From the NCBI RefSeq assembly GCF_024462815.1, contig NZ_JANGCG010000010.1, positions 1 through 64,000 of the forward strand: a stretch of DNA of 64,000 nt, given 5' to 3'. Numbering within the stretch: position 1 is the stretch's first letter; the number at the start of each line of letters is the position of its first letter. Shown piece by piece: positions 9,446 to 16,674 of this stretch. The position numbers and the translations under genes were made by a program. The notes under the pieces were generated by a model. It did not search any database. It had not been told where the DNA came from and saw only the letters and a list, made by a program, of their open reading frames with translations. The stretch is from Gemmiger formicilis (GTDB lineage Bacteria > Bacillota > Clostridia > Oscillospirales > Ruminococcaceae).

Positions 9446-9673
9446 TTTATGCTCCAGATCATTCCGCTTCCACGGGTGGCCGTCAAACTCGATGCTTCCC
9501 GATGTGGGGCGCAAAATGCCGGTGACCATTTTTAAAATCGTGGATTTGCCAGCCCCATTCGGCCCCAGCAGACCATAAACCGAGTTGCGCCGGATGTTCA
9601 GTGACACATTGTTTACCGCCATTTGCCCCTTGAAATTTTTGCAGAGGTCAGTCGTTTTCAAAATCATATCCAT
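9410..9673 (-). pseudogene. 5' fragment of a LanF-type ABC transporter ATPase
   Basis: Only the first ~75 residues of a lantibiotic-immunity ATPase remain: start MDMILKTTDL, Walker A GPNGAGKST and the GILRPTSGSIEFDGHPWK segment. After DLEH the frame runs into unrelated sequence up to the terminator. It is a diverged duplicate of the 5' end of the intact gene at 46886-47590 and is carried by the 560-bp direct repeat 9449-10008. It lacks signature motif and Walker B, so it cannot work as an ATPase. Confidence 0.85.
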
Positions 9674-10008
9674 ATAATCAAGTTCTTTCTTTGATATTAC
9701 GGATAGCATACCGGGCAATTTTGAAGATTTCATAAAGATTCCCGAAAACAGAATATGAACAATACACAGTAACCGTGGAGCATATCGCAACAAATCACCA
9801 ACCTACGCATTTAGGGCCTTAAAAAGCCCTATATTTCAAGGTTTTTCCCGCATAATCGGCGGGGTATGTGAGTGTTTTATCCTATCCCCGCCATAGTGCC
9901 GCTCTAAATGCGTAGAATTTACCAGCAGAAAATCGCCGGTTTCTCTGGCTCCATACTCCCAGATATGGTATCATGGAAAAAATCAATCTGACGGGGGTAT
10001 CAGGATGG
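9449..10008. repeat. 560-bp direct repeat, copy 1
   Basis: This stretch matches 47366-47925 over exactly 560 bp with scattered substitutions (roughly 97% identical by eye) and no gaps that I can see. It holds the 5' end of a lanF gene, about 210 bp upstream of it and the first codons of a plus-strand frame starting MEKINL. Sequence on both sides differs between copies. Within it, CTACGCATTTAG (9803-9814) is complemented by CTAAATGCGTAG (9903-9914). Confidence 0.9.
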
Positions 10009-10404
10009 ACGGACAAGAAAAGCTGCTGGACTATCTAGGGCGAGAAGTACGCCGCCTACCTGCAAAACATAGCAATGAGCGCGCTGTACTTATCCATGCT
10101 GCGGGAGTGCGGCATAGATAAAGGTCAGACCATCGCGATCGCCGTCTGTAAGTGCATCGGTACACGGACTCCCACAATTTGTGGAACACCGGAGGGCAAC
10201 CGGTTTATCCCCGTCATAGATGGTATTTGCTTTGTGTGGGATGTGATTTACATTGTGGAACTGAAAAAGGTAGGTAAAAGAGAAAAAGCAAGAACCGCAG
10301 GCTCTCACAGCGTAAGGCATTTTGCCAGATTCTGCGCGAGCCTTCTTGTTTTCTGCGCCTTCACAGTTAGGCGAGATTTCCCTCGATGGCTGACCACCAT
10401 TTGA
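10005..10404 (+). pseudogene. Unrecognised remnant with frameshift
   Basis: After the 560-bp repeat a frame starts MDGQEKLLDYL. It then shifts by one base near 10038 into GEKYAAYLQNIAMSALYLSM, which continues with an amphipathic stretch to about 10265 (ending VIYIVELKKV). The remainder to 10404 is probably non-coding. I do not recognise the family. The shifted continuation suggests a decayed small gene at the inner edge of an integrated element. Confidence 0.3.
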
Positions 10405-10554
10405 CCACTACTGTGCAACCGCACTGTTAAATGCCTAAAAAGCCTGTTGTGACAACCAACAACGGGCTTTTTCTTGTTTTGGTCGTAACTGTGCAGAGTC
10501 AACAAAATTTACGTTTCAGCGTCTGTTTGTGACGCCTTGTCGTAGTTCTCCGAC
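10388..10554. repeat. Right-end sequence of an integrative element (copy without tRNA tail)
   Basis: This block closely resembles 23333-23500: a GACCACCA..TTGACCACTACTGTGCAA stretch, a terminator, then TGCAGA..CAACAAAATT, ending in TCGTAGTTCTCCGAC. At 23.5, 33.6 and 49.8 kb the same ending is followed by a tRNA 3' half. Here it runs instead into AACTGCGACATGG. It is therefore an element end whose attachment core has been lost or that joined a secondary site. Confidence 0.6.
10437..10474 (+). terminator. Terminator in the element right end
   Basis: AAAAAGCCTGTTGT pairs with CAACAACGGGCTTTTT across a short loop and is followed by a T-run. The same structure recurs at about 23390-23420. Confidence 0.65.
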
Positions 10555-10563
10555 AACTGCGAC
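10550..10563. repeat. 14-bp motif CCGACAACTGCGAC, copy 1
   Basis: The 14-mer CCGACAACTGCGAC occurs here, at 12341-12354 and at 25094-25107; the last two lie just upstream of integrase genes. Here it overlaps the attachment core. It may be an integrase or regulator binding site. Confidence 0.45.
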
Positions 10564-10699
10564 ATGGTAGGTTTTAGGCTCGTTTTTGTTCGATACAGCG
10601 TAATTTGTGCTCGCAAAAACGCGGTGGTCAACGGTAGTCAGACCACGAATTGACCACTATTGAAAATTGACCGATTTTCCCCTATAATTTCATACATCT

Positions 10700-10776
10700 G
10701 CGTCTGTAGCTCAGCTGGATAGAGCACTGGCCTCCGACGCCAGGTGCCGGGGGTTCGAATCCCTTCAGGCGCACCA
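10700..10776 (+). tRNA. tRNA-Arg (anticodon CCG), with encoded CCA
   Basis: The cloverleaf is complete. Acceptor GCGTCTG pairs with CAGGCGC, the D arm is GCTC..GAGC, and the anticodon stem CTGGC/GCCAG holds loop CTCCGAC with anticodon CCG at 10734-10736. The T loop is TTCGAAT, followed by discriminator A and CCA. It is the intact insertion target of the integrative elements to its right: its 3' 43 bases are repeated at 23496-23538. Confidence 0.95.
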
Positions 10777-10816
10777 AAAAATCACCTTGCAATGTACTTT
10801 GCAAGGTGATTTTTTG
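10776..10816. terminator. Bidirectional terminator between tRNA-Arg and the integrase module
   Basis: AAATCACCTTGCAA is complemented by TTGCAAGGTGATTT with a five-base loop and A/T runs on both sides. Equivalent hairpins follow the tRNA-like cores at 23.54 and 49.87 kb, so it travels with the element left end. Confidence 0.85.
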
Positions 10817-10833
10817 TCTGCTCTATTTTTGCT

Positions 10834-11115
10834 TTAATTCAGCTTCAGCAGCATATCATCGGTTGCGTCTGTGTACTGCCCCTGCTTAATTTTCTTGTTT
10901 CGCAGCTGGTTTACGGCTGTTCTTGCAAGGTGGACTTCCTCACTGGTGAAAACTGCTTTTTTACCGGCTGAGAGAGAATCCACTTTGAGTATCATGTAAC
11001 CAGTTTCCTGCCAACCTGTATTATTGGCTCTTTGTAGGTAGTAATAATCGCCCAAAGCAGTTATCAGGATAATCTTGTTGGCGTGGGTCAGTTTGATTTT
11101 CTTTCCGTTCCTCAT
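10834..11115 (-). CDS. Small integrase-coupled protein (possible directionality/accessory factor)
   Basis: A 93-residue basic protein whose start overlaps the integrase stop (ATGA), so the two are translationally coupled. Two paralogues occupy the same position beside the other integrase copies (23596-23868 and 49919-50194). All share a KIKLT.ANK start, a central LILK.DS...KKA.F..EE motif and a GQYTDA.DDMLLKL end. No known domain is obvious to me. The fixed location between attachment site and integrase suggests a role in excision or integrase control. This copy is the most divergent of the three in its central part. Confidence 0.7.
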   Translation of the reverse strand: MRNGKKIKLTHANKIILITALGDYYYLQRANNTGWQETGYMILKVDSLSAGKKAVFTSEEVHLARTAVNQLRNKKIKQGQYTDATDDMLLKLN

Positions 11116-12287
11116 AGTCCAATCACCTTTCCGAGCTTTTGCTGTGCCTCACGCTTGTTCTTGTCAAATGCGTGAGCGTAAATATCCAGCGTAGTGCTGG
11201 CCTGTGCGTGGCCCAACAGGCTAGCCACCGTGCGGACGTCAACGCCCTGCGCAATCAGCAGGCTGGCGTTCGTATGCCGTAAGCTATGCACATTCAATTC
11301 CAGCGGTAAGTTGTTGGCTTTCAAAATCAACTTGAAACGATAGGTGAATGTGCATGGGTTCATCGGCTTGCCGTTAGGCTGGCGGAATAAGTAGTCGTCC
11401 TCAGATACGGTTTCGTTCGCCGTCTGCTGCCTATCCCACTCGCATTCTTTCCGCCACGCCTTGAGCAGTTGACACATTTCTTTGCTCAAATACACCATGC
11501 GATCACCGCTGCTGGTCTTGGGGTCCTTAGTGATTGATTCTTGGTGGCTAAGTTTGACCACACCCCGCTGTACATGGATTGTACGCTTGCGCCAGTTGAT
11601 GTCACTCCATTTTAATCCACAGGCTTCCCCACGCCGCAGCCCGGTTGCCAGCACCAGCTTGAAATAGGTTTCGTATTTCATACTCTGCCCTTCAAACGCT
11701 GTAATCAGCTTTTTGACGGTTTCCTCGTCAGCCACCGGGCGCTCTTTCTTTTGTCCTTTCGGTTTGTAACATCTCCATGCGGGATTGTGAGTAAGGTATC
11801 CCTCGTCCACAGCCGCCGATAGGATGCCGCACAGCGTGTTGTGTAAACCTTCGACTGACTTCTCGGATAGATTCCCTCTGCCGTCCAAACGCGGGCTGTG
11901 CCGCATTTCTTCGTAAAAATCTCGGATGACTTCCTTGCGCAAATCCGTCAGTTTATAGTTGCCCAGTGCTGGCAAGATTCTGCGAATATCCTGTTCGTCA
12001 CGTCGAAATGTGGAGTCCGCCAGCTTCTTCGGTCCTACATCAGCTACCCAATGCTCAATGTACTTTGCCAGCGCTATGCTTCGGTTGATGGGTTCAGGCG
12101 TATGTTGAACCTCGCGTTCAAATAGAATTGCCTGCTCCTTTACCCACTTCTCCGCTTGCTTGGGAGTATACTCCTTGGGCGGCTTGACTGTTTTCTGCAC
12201 AGATTTCAGCCTGTTGCCCTCGTAGTCATACCCACGAGATACCACAATTAAGTAGCTGTTACTGCCGCGTTTTCTGATAGATGCCAT
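11112..12287 (-). CDS. int: Tyrosine integrase of element 1
   Basis: A 391-residue site-specific recombinase with an AP2-like arm-binding start (MASIRKRGSNSYLIVVSRGYD), a SAM-like core-binding domain and a catalytic domain. Catalytic residues are visible: Arg in TGLRRGEACGLKW, His/Arg in HSLRHTN, His in LLGHAQAS and Tyr in TLDIYAHAF. I chose the ATG at 12287, preceded by AAAGGAGCG; the frame stays open 20 codons upstream but without a ribosome site. It points at the tRNA, 410 bp away, and is the only complete copy of three in the window. It should catalyse integration at the tRNA anticodon-loop core. Confidence 0.93.
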   Translation of the reverse strand: MASIRKRGSNSYLIVVSRGYDYEGNRLKSVQKTVKPPKEYTPKQAEKWVKEQAILFEREVQHTPEPINRSIALAKYIEHWVADVGPKKLADSTFRRDEQDIRRILPALGNYKLTDLRKEVIRDFYEEMRHSPRLDGRGNLSEKSVEGLHNTLCGILSAAVDEGYLTHNPAWRCYKPKGQKKERPVADEETVKKLITAFEGQSMKYETYFKLVLATGLRRGEACGLKWSDINWRKRTIHVQRGVVKLSHQESITKDPKTSSGDRMVYLSKEMCQLLKAWRKECEWDRQQTANETVSEDDYLFRQPNGKPMNPCTFTYRFKLILKANNLPLELNVHSLRHTNASLLIAQGVDVRTVASLLGHAQASTTLDIYAHAFDKNKREAQQKLGKVIGL

Positions 12288-12340
12288 TGTTTTCAACGCT
12301 CCTTTATATGTTTTATTGACTTGCGGTACTACAAAGCATA

Positions 12341-12354
12341 CCGACAACTGCGAC
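12341..12354. repeat. 14-bp motif CCGACAACTGCGAC, copy 2
   Basis: Located about 55 bp upstream of the integrase start; see copies at 10550-10563 and 25094-25107. Confidence 0.45.
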
Positions 12355-12528
12355 AGAAAGCTATCACCACACCCAACAATCCTTCACCCAAAATTCTACC
12401 TATTACTGACAAAAACGACACCGCCATTGCTGACGGTGCCGCTGGTTATTTAACGTCCTTTTCCTTGCTCTACGTTTTCATAAATTCAATATATCACTGT
12501 ACAATTTATCTTATTGATACATAATGGG

Positions 12529-12542
12529 TGGCATTAATGCCA
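12529..12542. promoter_or_regulatory. Palindrome upstream of the AAA ATPase
   Basis: TGGCATTAATGCCA is a perfect 14-bp palindrome 64 bp before the ATPase start, with A+T-rich DNA around it. It could be an operator. No regulator gene sits next to it. Confidence 0.3.
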
Positions 12543-12605
12543 ACATAGTGGTAGAATTGTCATATATCCAAGGTATACATTGTATTAAGATGACAGGAGA
12601 AAAAA

Positions 12606-13970
12606 ATGATTAAAAAAATAAAATGGCATAATCATGCCATCTTGGGCAATTTGGAGCTTGACTTTACCAAGCCTGATGGCACAATCTATGATACTATTGT
12701 ACTAGCGGGAGAAAATGGTACTGGAAAAACAACAGTCCTTGAAACATTATCCACATTTCTCAACCTTGGATCGATTGAGCCATTTGAGTATATAAACTAC
12801 ATAGCCGATGGCATACCATATACTATTGCACCAAATCCAGATGATAATCCTCAATTGGGATTTCATTTTCGAAAAAATGAAATTGATGGAAAGACGGAAA
12901 TGATTCGCACCAATCGAAACAACAGTCCTCAATCGATAGAGTCAGACCAAGCAGATATACGGCACTACGGTTTTTCATATTCAAAAGCAAGATCGGGATT
13001 TAATACCCAAAAAGTGCGTTCTACAACAACACAACAATTGGATTCCGAAAAATATGAAAATGATTCACAGGATGATTTCACATCAATTAAGCAACTAATC
13101 GTTGACATAGATACCCAAGATAATTCCAAGTGGATGGAAATAACCAAGTCTGGGGTAGGAACGTCCTATAATACGTTTAAACTCACATCCAAGATATATA
13201 GATTTGAAAAGGCGTTCAATGACTTCTTCGATACTGTAAAGTTTAGTGGTGTGGACAACACTAATCTCGAAGAAATTAAAATTCTCTTTGAAAAGCATAC
13301 GCGTAAAATTCCTGTTGATAATTTAAGTACAGGCGAAAAGCAAATTGTCTTTCGTGGAGCTCAGCTGTTAAAGAATATAAATAGTATGTCTGGTGGGATT
13401 GCTTTGGTTGACGAGCCAGAACTGAGTATGCACCCTAAGTGGCAACAAAAAGTTTTGAATTATTATCGTAGTCTTTTCGACAGAAATGGTTCTCCAGATA
13501 CACAAATGATTATCGCAACCCATTCTGAATATGTACTTCGTTCAGCACTAGAGGATAGAGATAATATCTTAATTATTGTGCTTAGTGACAATAATGGTAC
13601 TGTTTGTTCAAGGAATATTACAACTCCTACCGTATTACCGACTATTACATCTGCAGAAACAAACTACCTTGCATTCGGAATTCTTTCGGTAGACTATCAT
13701 ATCGAATTGTACGGATATTTACAAAATAAAACCGAGTGTTCGACTGTAAAAGACTGTGATAACTACATAGCTAACCAAACTGCATTGTTCAATCCCTCAC
13801 TACATGGCAAGTCTTCTTCATTTACCAATCCTAACAATCACCATACCACAAATTATCAGACACTTCCTACTTTCATACGTAATTTGATTGATCACCCAGA
13901 CCCAACTCGCAATTACACACAAGACGAACTCAAATTGTCAACAGAGTTGCTAATTGAATTGTGCCGATAA
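12606..13970 (+). CDS. Stand-alone AAA (SMC/RecF-like) ATPase, candidate defence cargo
   Basis: A 454-residue ABC-type ATPase of the AAA_21 group. Walker A GENGTGKTT is at 35-43, signature LSTGEKQ near 240, Walker B GIALVDEPELSMHP near 263-276, and H-loop IIATHSEY near 303. The last 100 residues have no nuclease motif that I recognise and end in a HPDPTRNYTQDELKLS segment. A good AGGAGA ribosome site precedes the ATG. It is A+T-rich compared with neighbouring mobility genes and sits alone next to the integrase, where defence genes are often carried. Related ATPases work in Septu/OLD-like systems with a nuclease partner; none is adjacent. Function is inferred from position only. Confidence 0.8.
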   Translation: MIKKIKWHNHAILGNLELDFTKPDGTIYDTIVLAGENGTGKTTVLETLSTFLNLGSIEPFEYINYIADGIPYTIAPNPDDNPQLGFHFRKNEIDGKTEMIRTNRNNSPQSIESDQADIRHYGFSYSKARSGFNTQKVRSTTTQQLDSEKYENDSQDDFTSIKQLIVDIDTQDNSKWMEITKSGVGTSYNTFKLTSKIYRFEKAFNDFFDTVKFSGVDNTNLEEIKILFEKHTRKIPVDNLSTGEKQIVFRGAQLLKNINSMSGGIALVDEPELSMHPKWQQKVLNYYRSLFDRNGSPDTQMIIATHSEYVLRSALEDRDNILIIVLSDNNGTVCSRNITTPTVLPTITSAETNYLAFGILSVDYHIELYGYLQNKTECSTVKDCDNYIANQTALFNPSLHGKSSSFTNPNNHHTTNYQTLPTFIRNLIDHPDPTRNYTQDELKLSTELLIELCR

Positions 13971-14079
13971 CTTTCATTTTTGCACAATTAGAGAAAACTC
14001 AACAGTAACATAATTAAAAATATTCAAAGGTTTTAAGTGCAAGAAATTTCATTATATTGGACACCCGTATCGATTGATC

Positions 14080-14238
14080 TTAAATGCCTTTATGGAATTG
14101 TTTGTTCATTTCAATTTCCAGTTCGCGTTGGCGTAAGTATTCCGAAAGTGACAAGCCGCACTTCCGAGCCAACATCGTCACCTTTTTCTTTTCAGTGACG
14201 CTGACGCGGACGTTGATTCCGACGCTGCGCTTTCTCAT
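14080..14238 (-). pseudogene. Truncated MobC-like relaxosome protein
   Basis: 52 codons starting MRKRSVGINVRVSVTEK, with the LSLSEYLRQR ribbon-helix-helix segment. This is nearly identical to the first 40 residues of the full MobC at 34218-34487. After LEIEMNKQFHKGI the frame stops, so the C-terminal half is lost. Its ATG overlaps the stop of the helicase gene (ATGA). The relaxase expected downstream is absent. The ribbon-helix-helix domain is complete, so DNA binding at the adjacent oriT-like block may survive. Confidence 0.8.
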
Positions 14239-15410
14239 GCGCTCGCAGTCTCACAGGGGTTCGGGGCTGTCCCCGTAGGCTTTTCGGCGGGTTGCCCTGT
14301 GGCAACACTTCGCCCATGCTTGCTTCCCTCAAGCGACCTTAATGACGATGCTGACGATGATGACGATGTTTGTGGTATACCCCAGTGGAACAACTCCGAT
14401 ATATCAATATCATCGTCATCACCGTCATCATCGTCATGGAAGAATTCAAACAAGCGTTTTTGTTCAGTGCGGGTGTACTTGTATTCGATACCACGAGGGC
14501 TGAACACATCGCGGGCATAATGCGCCATCTTCCGGGTGAACTGGTTAGGCTTTACATCAGAAATATTCGCTGCAACAAGCAATTCCGTAGCTGTACCCTG
14601 CCATTTTCCAACTGAGTCAATGTAGTCTGCAACTTTCCAAAGGTAGTCAGGAATAGCTTTCGATGCCTGCTGTTCTGCGGTTTCTTCCTCATCCAACGTC
14701 CAGACGCAGTTTTCTTCCCGGATATGCAGCATTTTCTCGTCCATATCGCGTCCAATTACACGAACTGTCGCTGTTTTACTCATGCGCTGACGATGCATGA
14801 GCCATGTCGTATCCGCCACGCCCATAATGCTCGTTGAACCGGAAATTTGGTCGTAGGGGTCTGACGATGATTGCTTACGCAAATGATGCACCAGCAGGAT
14901 GCAAATGCCGTACTTGTCGGCAAGTTCTTTTAACGCCCCAATATCACGGTAATCATTGGCATACATACTACCATTTCGCTCGGTTTTTCGCACCTTTTGC
15001 AAGGTATCGATGACGATGAGGCTAATATCGGGGTAAGTATGGATGAAACTGACGATTTGTTCTTCCAATCCCTGCCCAATTCCGTGACTTTCCGTCTGCA
15101 AGATGAGACGTTCCGGGTCTTCTTCTGCATCGACAAGCTGGTAAAGGCGCTCTTGCAGACGCCCAAGTGTATCTTCCAGCGAGAAATACAGTACGGTTCT
15201 CGGTTCTATTTCACGCCCCCACACAGATTTCCCCTGCGAAATCTGTAAGCAGAGCCACAGTGTCAGCCAGCTTTTGCCCGCCTTGCTGGGGCCGGCAAAA
15301 ATTGCCAGACCTGCCGGTAGCAGACCGGGAATGATCCACTTGACCGGCGGCAGCGGCGTGGAGAGGAGTTCTTCGGCGGAGATTGCCTTTGGAAGTTTTG
15401 TAAAAGTCAT
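14235..15410 (-). CDS. RepA-like AAA_25 helicase of the mobile element
   Basis: A 391-residue RecA-fold ATPase of the hexameric RepA/DnaB-like group found in plasmids and mobilisable elements. Walker A is GPSKAGKS (about residue 40), Walker B ISLIVIDTLQ (about 135), followed by LLVHHLRK. A C-terminal winged-helix-like part (TATELLVAANISDVKPNQF) ends in an acidic DDDDGDDDD run. The final ~25 residues (GRSVATGQPAEKPTGTAP and on) are encoded by the oriT-like block. I prefer the third in-frame ATG (15410), about 9 nt after AAAGG, though 15419 is possible. It would support element replication or transfer strand synthesis. Confidence 0.85.
   Translation of the reverse strand: MTFTKLPKAISAEELLSTPLPPVKWIIPGLLPAGLAIFAGPSKAGKSWLTLWLCLQISQGKSVWGREIEPRTVLYFSLEDTLGRLQERLYQLVDAEEDPERLILQTESHGIGQGLEEQIVSFIHTYPDISLIVIDTLQKVRKTERNGSMYANDYRDIGALKELADKYGICILLVHHLRKQSSSDPYDQISGSTSIMGVADTTWLMHRQRMSKTATVRVIGRDMDEKMLHIREENCVWTLDEEETAEQQASKAIPDYLWKVADYIDSVGKWQGTATELLVAANISDVKPNQFTRKMAHYARDVFSPRGIEYKYTRTEQKRLFEFFHDDDDGDDDDIDISELFHWGIPQTSSSSSASSLRSLEGSKHGRSVATGQPAEKPTGTAPNPCETASA
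14250..14323. other. oriT-like block of element 1
   Basis: A 74-bp sequence just upstream of mobC is repeated with one visible substitution at 34499-34572, also upstream of mobC. It holds a perfect hairpin GTTGCC-CTGT-GGCAAC and a GGGG/CCCC inverted repeat (ACAGGGG..GTCCCCGT). Conservation between two otherwise different elements, hairpins and position next to MobC fit a transfer origin like those of Tn1549-type elements. It is also translated as the last residues of the RepA-like helicase. No nick site is proven. Confidence 0.6.
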
Positions 15411-15443
15411 TTGCATCATCCTTTCTTGTTTGGTATATATCTA

Positions 15444-15587
15444 TTATCTCATACTATCGTCGTTTTGTGTGTAGTAAGTTTTATTCTCCAGTGTTAAGTT
15501 GTACGGCTCACGCCGCCCCACAGCCCCACAAACGCGCCAAACGGCGGGTGTTCTGGCAGTTTCGTATCCGTGTGCTGCGTGTGGCAT
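15444..15587 (-). CDS. Small hypothetical protein upstream of the RepA-like gene
   Basis: A 47-residue frame ending EPYNLTLENKTYYTQNDDSM plus one residue, 34 bp before the helicase start and on the same strand. There is no clear ribosome site before its ATG. It could be a real small protein or just part of the leader. I do not recognise a domain. Confidence 0.3.
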   Translation of the reverse strand: MPHAAHGYETARTPAVWRVCGAVGRREPYNLTLENKTYYTQNDDSMR

Positions 15588-15623
15588 CTGCCCCACACCG
15601 GGCGGATTTGGGCGGTTACTGCG

Positions 15624-15645
15624 AGTGAATCAGAACTGATTCACT
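15624..15645. promoter_or_regulatory. Palindromic operator/iteron 1 near repA
   Basis: AGTGAATCAG-AA-CTGATTCACT is a 22-bp palindrome with perfect 10-bp arms. A second copy starts 43 bp further on (about four helical turns). A related sequence is at 34712-34733 in element 3, again beside the oriT/mobC region. Confidence 0.6.
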
Positions 15646-15666
15646 TTTATGCCCTGTTTTCTGAAA

Positions 15667-15688
15667 AGTGAATCAAATCTGATTCACT
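15667..15688. promoter_or_regulatory. Palindromic operator/iteron 2 near repA
   Basis: AGTGAATCA-AATC-TGATTCACT has 9-bp perfect arms and is the same length as copy 1. The pair lies between the RepA-like gene and the upstream HTH gene, fitting an autoregulatory operator or a replication origin iteron. Confidence 0.6.
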
Positions 15689-15725
15689 CTCCGGGCGGGG
15701 CTCTCGTCAAAAGCAAGGCTTTCTC

Positions 15726-15962
15726 CTACGCGCTCACGCGGGTCTGACCGCACGGACTTTTCAGAACGTAATTGATCACATTGATTTTGGGAATTTTGTA
15801 GGCGTTTGCCAGCCGGATGCAGCTGATTTCGCCCTCCCCCAGCAGGTCATAGGCCGCGTGGCGGCTGATGCCCAGCATGGCTTGCAGATTCTTGACCGTT
15901 ACAATGTCTGGGTATTCTGCAAACATGAGCTTGTACATTTCTCTGATTTCTTTACAATCCAT
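15726..15962 (-). CDS. Excisionase-family helix-turn-helix protein
   Basis: A 78-residue MerR/Xis-type DNA-binding protein. The winged helix is visible in DIVTVKNLQAMLGISRHAAY with the recognition helix following, then YKIPKINVINYVLKS, the usual excisionase wing and end. Starts ATG at 15962 and lies upstream of the operator palindromes and the RepA-like gene on the same strand. It may act as excisionase or as a copy/transfer regulator. The neighbouring divergent XRE gene is broken. Confidence 0.8.
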   Translation of the reverse strand: MDCKEIREMYKLMFAEYPDIVTVKNLQAMLGISRHAAYDLLGEGEISCIRLANAYKIPKINVINYVLKSPCGQTRVSA

Positions 15963-15988
15963 TCGATCACCATCCTTATAGTTAGCTT

Positions 15989-16098
15989 TCGCATATTTGC
16001 GATGTAAATATAGAATACTGCGCTTTTATGCGAATGTCAATGATTTTCGCAAAATTGTTACTTTTTTCTTGCGCTTTTATGTTATGGCGTGGTACAAT
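15989..16098. promoter_or_regulatory. Divergent control region between the HTH gene and the XRE gene
   Basis: Contains palindrome TCGCATATTTGCGA (15989-16002), an 11-bp direct repeat GCGCTTTTATG at 16020-16030 and 16071-16081, and a promoter candidate TTGCGC (16069-16074)-18 bp-TACAAT (16093-16098) reading toward the XRE gene. The second repeat overlaps the -35, as expected for repressor control. Confidence 0.45.
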
Positions 16099-16129
16099 AA
16101 GGAAAATCCTGCAAAGTGAGTGAACTGAA

Positions 16130-16627
16130 ATGAACATCGGAGAGAAAATCAAGCGTATCCGCCAGCACCGCCGCATGACCCAGAAAGAGTTGGGCGAGCT
16201 GGTCGACCTCAGCGCAAACCGCATTGCGTAGTACGAAATGGGTTACCGCGTACCAAAAAAGCCCCTGCTAAATCAGATAGCAGAGGCTTTGCATGTTTCC
16301 CCGTTGGCACTTTCCGATGGTGGAAACGGTCCGGCGAATGATATTCTGGAACAGCTTTTCTAGCTGGACGAGGAGCAGCCCGGCGTTATCAAGCTGGTGC
16401 CCACCGAGCGCGGCACAGCACGGTATAATGCCAACCCAAACCTTGCGCTGCACTATGATGACAACGATAACTGGCCACCGCGCTCCCCCGTGGCGATGTG
16501 GTTTGATGATACGATTCTGGATGATTTTCTGAAGGATTGGGCTGCAGTTCAAAAGAAGTTGTATGCGGGGGAGATTACGCAGGCAGAGTATTTTGAGTGG
16601 AAGATTATGTGGCCATCTGTCCTCTGA
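16130..16627 (+). pseudogene. XRE-family regulator with two in-frame TAG codons
   Basis: A 165-codon frame with an N-terminal XRE helix-turn-helix (GEKIKRIRQHRRMTQKELGE) and a C-terminal domain rich in W/F/D ending YFEWKIMWPS. It is interrupted by TAG at 16229-16231 (NRIA-stop-YE, where Gln is normal) and TAG at 16361-16363 (EQLF-stop-LDEE). Both are one C-to-T change from CAG, and no frameshift is present, so the rest of the frame remains readable. Most simply it is a recent pseudogene. Read-through or amber suppression would give a normal protein, but nothing else here suggests recoding. Confidence 0.8.
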
Positions 16628-16674
16628 TACAGCCAGCAAATGCAAGATAGTTAATAAAGAGAGGTGCATATGCT

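Larger units (their letters stand above)
10734..12440. repeat. Integrase left-end module, copy 1 (homologous to 23496-25197)
   Basis: tRNA 3' end, hairpin, small accessory gene, integrase and about 100 bp beyond the integrase start are all repeated at 23496-25197, with diverged accessory gene and highly similar integrase DNA. Homology fades near 12440. Confidence 0.8.

Noticed and set aside
14299..14520. Small Asp/Ser-rich plus-strand protein
   Set aside because: Antisense reading of the acidic tail of the RepA-like gene.
16130..16627. TAG recoded as glutamine in this genome
   Set aside because: Only one gene shows it, no suppressor tRNA is in the window, and simple decay explains it.
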